64,000 bases of DNA from Saccopteryx bilineata (lineage: Eukaryota > Chordata > Mammalia > Chiroptera > Emballonuridae). The DNA is taken from the NCBI RefSeq assembly GCF_036850765.1, contig NC_089493.1, positions 12,029,632 through 12,093,631 on the forward strand. The letters are read 5' to 3'. This document shows positions 56,690 to 64,000 of the stretch, piece by piece. Below the pieces are notes generated by a model that ran no database searches, was not told the origin of the DNA, and was given only the letters and a program-made list of their open reading frames with translations. Within the stretch, counting starts at the first letter, position 1. Each line of letters starts with the position of its first letter. A program made the position numbers and the translations under genes.

Positions 56690-56800
56690 ACAGGACACTA
56701 GAGCTTTGGCATCAGAGGGTTGCTGTGAGAACGAAGATCGACGAGCATCTTGCAACAGTGCCTAGTACATAGTAGGTGCTTTGTTTGGTGTGGAACAAAT
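56690..56800 (+). repeat. MIR SINE 3' end
   Basis: 'GGTTGCTGTGAGAACGAAGA' and 'ACAGTGCCTAGTACATAGTA' with 'GGTGCTTTG' match the forward MIR 3' part. Confidence 0.8.
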
Positions 56801-57685
56801 GGACATCTCCTCCAGTCTCTGACACATTGAGTCGGTTTTTCTGCTGCCGGTGGCCCAGCCATCCCATGGAAACCTGGAGCCACCAAACACCTCCCACAAG
56901 CTGGCCTGCCTGTGTGAGTGTGTGTGTGTGTACACGCATGTGTGCGCATGGGAGCCAGGCCAACGTGGGCTCCGTGGTGCTTGTTTGCACATTAGCCTCT
57001 ATGATGGTGGTGAGCGGGCCCGCTCCAACTGTCACTTCAGGGAAACGAACCAGGCATTCCCCTGAGGGGCTGCAGCCAGGCGGGCAGGCGCTCAGTCATC
57101 AGCACAGCTCCAGAAAAGTGACAAACTTGGTCTCGTAAATAATTTAGGCCTCATGGTGGAGGCCTCATCTTCCCATAGTCAAGCTGCAAAGTCAGAATTC
57201 CAACCCCAGGGCCGTGGGGCCTGGGACTCCTGGCCTGTGGGACGGCAGTACCAGCAGCCGCCCTGGCAGGGGGTTCGTGCCTGGGACACGCTGTGGGCTC
57301 AGAGCCCGGCCACTCTCTTGTTAAGCCGGGTGGCTTACCTCCTGTGCCTTCCAGCCCCGGGTAAGTAGGCTAAGGCCAGCCTGGGAAGATTATTTGCAGG
57401 GAATTAGCGCAGGGGAGAGCAGGATTAGGGCCACCTTCCAACCGGTGGCTCATCTGTAGCTGCCGTCTGCAAAGGACGGGTGCCACCTTTAGCCGAGGGT
57501 GAGCACTGACAGGAGGGGGAGTCCCTCACGAGCTAGGGAGCCACCCAAGGAGGGACCCCTGACCTGGGGCAGGTGTTGCCTGCCCCCCGCCACCCCCTGC
57601 CACCTCTCCTGGGGACCTCTGACCAGCTGCACCTGTTTTGCAGAGAATGGGCAGGTGGCAGCTGGGAATGAGGGGGTCTGAGAGG
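56801..57685. other. Unique sequence, nothing recognised
   Basis: A short TG-rich patch near 56,912-56,946. Frames of 60-120 codons, none supported. Confidence 0.4.
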
Positions 57686-57689
57686 CTCC

Positions 57690-57800
57690 CTGCCCCGTCA
57701 CTCACTGTGGCCTGGGCCGGCCACCTCCCATTTCCTCACCGGTAAGATGAGAGTGCTGGGCCAGGTGACCTGTCAGACCCACCTGGTTCTAATGTTCTTG
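57690..57800 (+). repeat. MIR SINE relic
   Basis: 'CCACCTCCCATTTCCTCACC' and 'GGTAAGATGAGAGTGCTGGG' follow the forward MIR core. Confidence 0.65.
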
Positions 57801-58095
57801 AGACACCTTTCACATCGGAAGGGAGGAAGCTGGGAAGGAAAGACAGATGGGGGATTCCCACCCGGTCTGAAGGCAACAACAGCAGAGAAAGAGACCAACT
57901 GGTCCCTGCAGGGGGACGGAACTGAATGAACGAATGAGCGATGAGAGAATGAACGAACAATGAAAGAAACGGGCAGCGTGGATGGTGCGTAGGCTGTCGA
58001 AGGGCGGAGAGTTTCCTCCCAGGATGTGGAGACGAGAAAACTAACTGTACTTCTGAGGGTAAATTACACAACGCCCACACAATCCGTTACTCAGG
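57801..58095. other. Unique sequence with GAAT-type low complexity
   Basis: 'GAATGAACGAATGAGCGATG' and following bases (57,922-57,966) form a degenerate tandem tract. Confidence 0.5.
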
Positions 58096-58099
58096 TAGC

Positions 58100-58300
58100 T
58101 TACATACTATGAATAGTAGCATTCACTGAGACCTTAGTCACCAGACATTGTTCTTCGTGTCCTACAGCAATAACCTCATTTAATCCTCACAATGATATCA
58201 AGTAGAAATGTTATAAATCCAGAATTACAGATGGGGAACTGGAGGCACAGACATGTCCAGGCTCACCTTGCAGTCTTGCTTCAGAGCCCATGGACTAAGG
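58100..58300 (-). repeat. MIR SINE relic
   Basis: 'AACCTCATTTAATCCTCACA', 'ATTACAGATGGGGAACTGGA' and 'GGCACAGACATGTCCAGG' are in the reverse-complement MIR order. Confidence 0.8.
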
Positions 58301-58719
58301 TTCCCTGGGGTAGCCCAGGAGGCTGTTAGGCCGGAGCAGGCCTTGGCCACGATGTCACCGAGGCGGGTCCTGTGACACTGTTCTAGGGAAAGGGTCCTGA
58401 CACCGAGCGAGCGAGCAGGGCAGGAACAGGTCTGACCTTCAGGCTCCCTGCTGTGGCCGGTTAGAAACCCGTGGGCTCCCTGCATCCTGCTGCTGGGGAC
58501 ACGTCACACGCTCCCTCCCCCGGCACCCGCAGAGTCAGGGCTGGGGGGCAGGGGTGCCCCCTCAAGCCTGCGAGTCCCCGCGCCACACACAGGCCTGGTC
58601 TCGCTGCGGGATCCTTCGGTGAGTGCGGGGCCTCAGGCCGCTTCCACAAGTTCAAGTAGGCCACGGCCTTTGCCTGGTGACCAGGCCCCTCCTGGTTGAA
58701 GGCACGAGGCTAAAGTAAC
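58301..58719. other. Unique GC-rich sequence
   Basis: No repeat or gene recognised. Confidence 0.4.
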
Positions 58720-58990
58720 AGGTGAGTTCTTCTTCTGTCACAAACATGTGACTTCCAGCCCACCCCAAAGCCCACAGAAATAAATGTTACTGTTTTTCAT
58801 CAACAGCGCTAAGATGCACTGTCATTTGATATACCCCTAAGGAAGGGGGATGCTGCTATCAAACTCTGACATGCAAACAATTTTAAGCCTCAGCTCAACT
58901 CCAGAGGTGTTAACGTGTGAGGAAATGTGCCTGTTGGAATCGATGAAATATGATACAATTAGGAAACCAGGAGCTTGGCTAGGTGATGCA
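58720..58990. promoter_or_regulatory. Repeat-free AT-rich stretch
   Basis: 'ATAAATGTTACTGTTTTTCA' and 'AATCGATGAAATATGATACA' lie in a block without repeats, between GC-rich flanks. It could be conserved noncoding DNA; weak. Confidence 0.18.
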
Positions 58991-59693
58991 CGCAAGGTCG
59001 TATGGAAATGAGGACCTGTCCAGACACACCCTCCATGTTTTGCGCTGTGTGGCTGAGCCCCCTGAGGGCTGAGTAAGGAGAGGGAGAGGGAGGGCGGGCC
59101 TGTGGACTAAGACACACGTGGGCCGGTCACTGTTACAGCGGATTGCACGCTGCCTCGTGGCCCCTCGGGACGCTCTGACGGCCATGAAGTCAGAGCAGAG
59201 AGCAGGGCTTGTCGCTGCGCGGTGGGTGTGGTGAGGGAGGGACACTGGAGGGTCGGGGGTGAACAGCAGGACCCACCGAGCCCCAGTGAGGGAGAGAAGC
59301 AGCAGCGTCGAGACCCCGCATCGCAACCCTCCTACTTCTCAACTGGGTGGGCTCTGCCCTGCGCCCCTTTAACAGGAGAGGGAACCACTTCTGAGATGCC
59401 GGAATAACAGTGCCCTCTGAACACTGCGAAGCACTCTATGTATTTAAATTTCCTAATATTACAAAGAAAAACACACAAACCCCGGCTGCTGTGTGAGCCC
59501 ATCTCTGCACGCAAGCGCATTCAGAAGGAACCGCGGAACAAACTGGAAAGCAATTGAAATCTTTAATTACTCTATTCCCTTGAAAGAGTCCACAAAGGGA
59601 TTAAACTCCTCTCTTGCTTGTTTTTTGTGATACAAGTTTTATCTCTCCCTCCCTTTTTTCCTCTCCTGTGAATCCCCAAAACTTGAGAGAGGG
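58991..59693. other. Unique sequence, nothing recognised
   Basis: A minus frame of 115 codons (58,979-59,326) has no features. Confidence 0.4.
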
Positions 59694-60172
59694 GGGGAAT
59701 GGTGGAGGAGGAGGAGGAGGAAGGAAGAGGAGGAGGGGGAGGAGGAAGGAAGAGGAGGAGGGGGAAGAGGAGGAGGAGGAGGAAGGAGGAGAGGGAGGAG
59801 CAGGAGGAGGAGGAAGGAAGAGAGGAGGGGAGGAGGAGGAGGAGGAGGAAGAGGAAGGAGGAAGAGGAGGAGAAGGGGGAGAGGAGGAGAGGGAGGTAGA
59901 GGAGGAGAAGGAGGAGGAGAGGGAGGAGGAGGAGGAAGAAGAAAGAGGAGGAGGAAGAGGAGGAAGAGGAGGAGAAGAAAGGAGGAGGAGGAGGGGGAGG
60001 AGGAGGAGGAAAAGGGGGAGAGGAAGAGGAGGAGGAAGAAGGAGGAGGAGGGGGAGGAGGAGGAGGGGGAAGAGAAGGAGGAGAAGGGGGAGAGGAAGAG
60101 GAGGAGGAGGAAGGAGGAGGAGGAGGGGGAGAAGGAGGAGGAGGGGGAAGAGGAAGGAGGAGAGGGTGGGAG
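59694..60172 (+). repeat. GGA/GGGGA purine tract, 460 bp
   Basis: From 59,704 to 60,166 the plus strand has only two pyrimidines (C at 59,811, T at 59,897); 59,898-60,166 is 269 bp of pure purine. A 'GGGGGAGAGGAAGAGGAGGA' block recurs 72 bp apart (60,014 and 60,086). Open frames of up to 281 codons (plus, E/G/R-rich) and 237 codons (minus, P/S/L-rich) arise from lack of stop codons in this repeat and are not genes. Confidence 0.97.
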
Positions 60173-60479
60173 GGACCGAGGCTGGCCCACAATGGCCAGT
60201 TGTGCTTGCTTTCAGTTCCTCCCATTTCAGGCTCTACTCTTTTTTCTTGTGCACATCGATTCCTGACCTTTTGAAAATAACTCAATCTATGTTTTCTTTG
60301 CCCTTAAAAAATCCTGCAGTTCTATCCGTCATCACAATTAGCACACCCACCTCCCAGGCCCAGAAGTTGCCCGCACAGGAGAGGGTTCTTTCCTGTGTGG
60401 GTGGGGCGTGGGAGCAGGTTAATACCTTCCGTGCCTGGCATATAAATAATCATCGATGATCCCTTGACCTAGCACACAG
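60173..60479. other. Unique sequence
   Basis: No gene or repeat recognised. Confidence 0.4.
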
Positions 60480-60910
60480 CAACTGTTGGATTCGTGATTG
60501 GCAGGTAAATATAATGCAAAGTACAAGTGCTCCCAGCGACTGAGCCATTACTATATGTACACAAGTATATGTCAAGATTCCCACTCCCTGAAATATCCCC
60601 CCAGGAGTCACCTTACGTCCGGGTCCTCACAAACTCTAGCCTATTAAGGAATCTTTCTTGTTAGTTTGAACATTAAAATACTGTTTTTGAAAAGATACAT
60701 CAGGCTGAAAAAAAAATCAGACAATGCTAATTGGGAATGTTTATAAAGATCTTGATAATCCCCTGATAAAAACAGTAAAAAGGGGCCAAAGACATTGTAC
60801 ACAGATCTAACGGAATTAGTCCGTATGGGGAAGGACCTTGCAATTGTGTGAGAAGTTGTTTAAAAATACAGTAACTTTCTAAGGACCACCAAAAGCAATG
60901 CATTTAGCGG
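60480..60910. promoter_or_regulatory. Possible conserved noncoding element
   Basis: Repeat-free and AT-rich: 'GGTAAATATAATGCAAAG', 'CAATGCTAATTGGGAATG', 'GATCTTGATAATCCCC', 'TTGTACACAGATCTAACGG'. No frame. The regulatory reading is inferred from composition. Confidence 0.25.
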
Positions 60911-61064
60911 GACCAGGCACCTAGGTGGACCGGACCAAGTTCAGGCACCCTGGATGCCTCTCTTCACCCATCCTGGGCTTTCAGATCCAATTCAACCCAA
61001 CCCAGGGAGTCTCCCCTGAGGGCCTGTAGCCCCTACAAGCCCTCTCTGCGTTGGGCAGAACAAC

Positions 61065-61445
61065 CGCCCACTGAGACGTCCACACCCTAACCCCCAGACC
61101 TGTGACTGTGGTGTCGTAGATGGCGAAAGGGCCGTTGCAGGTGTAACTAAGGATGGGGAGGTTAGCCTGGTTTGTCCGGGTGGGCCCAGTGTCATCACAG
61201 GGTCCTTGTAAGAGGGAGGCAGGAGGTCAGAGAAGTTGTGACAGCAGAAGCATTGGTCGGAGTGATGTCATGTGGCCAGGGAATGCAGCAGCTGCCCCTA
61301 AAACCTGGGAAAGGCAAGAAAAAGCATGTTCCCCTTGAGCTCCCAGAAGGGACCCAGCCTGGCCCACACCCTGACGCTAGCCCAGGGAGACCCCGTTGGA
61401 CTTACGAGCTCCAGAACTCTAAGATAATCAAGTTATTTTAAGCCC
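61065..61445 (+). mobile_element. MaLR (MLT1-type) LTR, 5' end eroded
   Basis: 'CACACCCTAACCCCCAGACC', 'TGTGACTGTGGTGTCGTAGA', 'AGGGTCCTTGTAAGAGGGAG', 'GAGCTCCAGAACTCTAAGAT' and 'AATCAAGTTATTTTAAGCCC' follow the MLT1 order. Confidence 0.75.
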
Positions 61446-61738
61446 TAAGCTTAAACCATGATGTAGCTCTCATGAATGTGGGCCCACAGGAGAAACTGTC
61501 CTCTGTGCTTCTAGTGACGGCACTGTGCACAGTTCCAGAAGACAGTGCGTGTCCGGTCGCAATGCAGACCCAGGTGGTGAACTGTGAGAGACCTCGGTGG
61601 GGTGAGGACACAGATGTCTGCACACCATCAGCAGAGCTTGGATAAAATTGCTCCATAAAACACAAAAGTGGGGAAAAAGCAAATTTCTAAATTAATATGT
61701 TCTTTATATAACATGTGACCTATAGATATGTTAGTGCA
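61446..61738. other. Unique sequence
   Basis: Nothing recognised. Confidence 0.35.
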
Positions 61739-61739
61739 C

Positions 61740-62260
61740 ATTTAAAAAATTAAATAGTATCAACACTTGTTTATTTGATTTCCCGAGAAGTTTCGATGTT
61801 CGAGTTGGCCCAAAACATTGGCTTCTATTGGTTGGGTTGCTTGGTTGGTTGCTTGCTTAGCCGTTTGTGGCTGGCTGATTTTGTTTGGGGATGTTTTAAA
61901 TCTTTTAGTTGGGAAAATGGGAAATCGCTTTACACTTAAATTTGCATATATGAATTGGGCATGTACGGGCATAGTAGCAACAGAATTAATGAGCCTTGAG
62001 TTTGTTTCAGTCTGAAAAGAAACAAAACCTGCATTACCTTGCAGTTCCAGGATGGTGGCTGCATATTTGGAAGGATACAAAGTTGTTTTCTGGGCTGTGA
62101 TTTGAAGAGCAGTAGCTGGAATGTTGGAGACAGAAGGACCAGATGAGCGCATTAACACTGTTATTGGACGCGTGAGGCTGGCAACTCCTTCTCTCTGCAA
62201 GACCTGCAGAAGACTGAGTTGGAGGCGTGGGAAGGGTGAGTTCAGTAACACCGTCCTTTT
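61740..62260 (-). other. Unassigned repeat-free block with a 163-codon open frame
   Basis: The minus strand is open from 62,251 to 61,760. The translation is not low-complexity overall, but its C-terminal part is driven by TTGGTTGC-type tandem bases (plus strand 61,827-61,860). I recognise no domain and no splice context. It may equally be conserved noncoding DNA or chance. I do not call it a CDS. Confidence 0.2.
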
Positions 62261-62789
62261 TCTTCAGAGAGTTAACTCTAAAGAGAAAATGTCCCAGCTG
62301 TGACATAAAATCCCTGGCTTCCCGCAGGGTCCTTCAGAGATAGAGGGACAAGAGCAGAGGGGGGCGGAGCAGGGAGCAGAGGAGAGAACAGCAGCCAATG
62401 AGGCCCCAAGGAGACGCCAGTGGGGGTCTAACCAAGCCCCCCAGGCCCTGCCCCCTGCCTGCATATATGGATCCAATGACAGTCTGTCTCCTGGATTCAG
62501 TGTTGAAAGACTTTTCCAGATCAAGCATCAGCAAGTTCTAATTGAACCTCCTTCCAATATTCTCATCATTTTCCCATCACTAGGAAATGTTCAGAAAGCC
62601 AAACTCGATTTGCTCTCCTCTTGATAGGGCCTGGTGAGTAGTTCTCCTCTTCCTCCTTCTGCTCCTTCCTTTATAAAGTCACAGCGGTGGAAGAAGTGAG
62701 CTGTGGAAGAAACGGGCTCAGGAAACAAGTCACAGAGGAAAAGAAGGGCCCTGGGAGCTTAGGAGAGAGAGACAGGAAACAGCAACCAC
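62261..62789. other. Unique sequence
   Basis: No gene or repeat recognised. Confidence 0.4.
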
Positions 62790-62812
62790 GGGGGGGGGGG
62801 GGGGGGGGGGGG
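62790..62812 (+). repeat. G23 homopolymer
   Basis: Twenty-three consecutive G, preceded by 'CAACCAC' and followed by 'CAGGCGTG'. Confidence 0.97.
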
Positions 62813-63275
62813 CAGGCGTGCTCCACAGAAAGAGTGGTCTGGTTAGGGCTTCTCTTGATGACGAGAAAAGGAAAAACAACTTTAAAAAGGAATTGGTGTC
62901 ATATTTTTAAAACAAACAAAAAACTCGTATTTGGCAACATTTCCACTCCAGATTTCCCGAAGAATCTTGATCTGAGAGATCAGTTGACTGGGAATCATTT
63001 AGCGATATGGTTGTGTGCAGGTGACTTGCCCACCCTATTTGACCCCCACCCTGCGAGGCGAGTGGGGCAAGTGTCCTCTCAAGTGTGCAGACTGAGAAGG
63101 TCGGGTTAGGGAAGGAGGAAAACAGAAATCTACATGGCTCTCCCACTCATTTGGTCCTATGGGGTGGGTGCTCTCCCTCAGAACTCTTTTATTGCACAGC
63201 TTAGAAAAACCAGCTTGAACTGGCTTAAAAATATAAACCCAAAAGGAAATTCATTGGTTCATATAAGAGGTCAAA
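62813..63275. other. Unique sequence
   Basis: A 140-codon plus frame (62,687-63,109) crosses the G run, whose glycine stretch keeps it open; no domain. Confidence 0.4.
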
Positions 63276-63278
63276 GGG

Positions 63279-63509
63279 GCCTGACCAGGAGGTGGCGCAG
63301 TCGATAGAGCGTTGGACTGGGACGCGGAGAAGCCAGGTTCAAAACCTTGAGGTTGCCGGCTTGAGCGTGGGGTCACTCGGTCTGCTGTAGCCCCCCAGTC
63401 AAGGCACATATGAGAAAGCAATCAATGAACAACTAAGGTGCCATAATGAAGAACTGATGCTTCTCATCTCTCCCTTCCTGTCTGTCCCTATATGTTCCCC
63501 TTTGCCTCT

Positions 63510-63570
<61 letters not shown>
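63279..63570 (+). mobile_element. Type-2 tRNA SINE, tail expanded to CT/AC microsatellite
   Basis: Head 'CCTGACCAGGAGGTGGCGCA', B box 'GGTTCAAAACCTTG', 'AAGGCACATATGAGAAAGC', 'AATCAATGAACAACTAAGG'. The CT-rich end expands to (CT)n then (AC)n at about 63,507-63,569. Approximate TSD AGGTCAAAGGGG / AAGCCAAAGGGG. Confidence 0.9.
63507..63569. repeat. CT/AC compound microsatellite
   Basis: About 24 bp of CT followed by about 36 bp of AC, at the SINE 3' end. Confidence 0.95.
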
Positions 63571-63659
63571 GCCAAAGGGGTGCACTCCAAGAACCTCAGA
63601 CAATATCAGCTCGCACACCTGCTGGTGTGAGCTTTCTCACTCTCTTGTGTGCGAGTGCA

Positions 63660-63691
63660 TTCACACACACGCACAGACACACACACACAGT
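63660..63691. repeat. CA microsatellite
   Basis: 'CACACACACGCACAGACACA' and further CA units; short and interrupted. Confidence 0.85.
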
Positions 63692-64000
63692 TTCCATGTT
63701 TGGCTTCATTCTCACATAGGCTGTCCCCAAGGAGTGGCAGAGGCAAAGACGTTAGATCCCAGGGTTAGATCCTGCCACCTTAGCACCCCTGTGGAGACAA
63801 GGCTCTTTCCCCCAGGGTCCAATAAGTCTAGTCCTGGGCCTCTGTAGCCTGGTGTGAACCACATTCCCAGCCCTGAGCCGATCCCCGTGGCTGGGGGTGT
63901 GGCCATTCCCCTTCCAGTCCAATGATGGGAGAGCCAGGAAGGGACGGATCTCCGACAGGCAAAACAGGTGCTGTTATTGGAGTGGTTGCTGGGTAGGCAA
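63692..64000. other. Unique sequence to window end
   Basis: No repeat or gene recognised. Confidence 0.4.

Noticed and set aside
59572..60459. Open frames of 237 (minus) and 281 (plus) codons
   Set aside because: They lie in a GGA tandem tract where stop codons cannot easily occur; translation is only P/S/L- or E/G/R-rich low complexity.

Overview
The window looks like a gene-poor stretch of a bat nuclear genome. I found no protein-coding gene, tRNA, rRNA, CRISPR array or prokaryote-type operon. The main lineage clue is a set of about a dozen tRNA-derived SINEs with a head like 'GGCCCTGGCCGGTTGGCTCAG' and an A-rich tail after 'CTTCAGAAAAAT'. A second tRNA-SINE type begins 'CCTGACCAGG(C/A)GGTGG'. 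From memory these resemble SINEs of horseshoe/leaf-nosed bats (Rhin-1-like) more than the Ves SINEs of vespertilionids. That family assignment was not checked against a library. Several nonautonomous DNA transposons with good target-site duplications (TSDs) also fit a bat, because most other mammals lost DNA-transposon activity early.

Layout. 1-12 kb: old SINE, MaLR (MLT1-type) solo LTRs, L2 and MIR relics, one hAT MITE and two young SINEs, separated by unique DNA. 12.3-17.7 kb: two old L1 5'/ORF1-side copies head to tail. The second runs into ORF2 and is split by a minus-strand solo LTR that itself received three young SINEs. 17.7-26.6 kb: MIR/MER5/L2 relics, a nested pair of L1 3' ends, and a possible conserved noncoding block at 24.2-25.2 kb. 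26.6-39 kb: L1 3' ends, SINEs, MLT1 LTRs and a Tigger-like transposon (35,901-37,020) carrying a hAT MITE. 39-49 kb: possible noncoding conserved DNA, L1 minus strand, SINEs including a 5'-truncated one, two minus-strand MLT1 LTRs, and tail-to-tail L2 ends. 49-56 kb: two more hAT MITEs, a long L2 3' end containing a 42-bp minisatellite, and an L1 on the minus strand. 56-64 kb: SINE, MIRs, a 460-bp almost pure-purine GGA tract, an MLT1 LTR, a G23 run, and a type-2 SINE grading into CT/AC microsatellite.

Nothing here works together as a pathway. What the window offers is a layered insertion history (MIR/L2, then MER5/L1/MaLR, then Tigger, hAT and the LTR, then young SINEs) and a few unusual DNA tracts. 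Long open frames in the window are explained by GC-rich SINE bodies, the GGA tract, or old LINE/LTR sequence. One non-repeat frame (61,760-62,251, minus) is flagged but not called a gene. Repeat family names were assigned by recalled consensus patterns; RepeatMasker with a bat library would be the deciding check.
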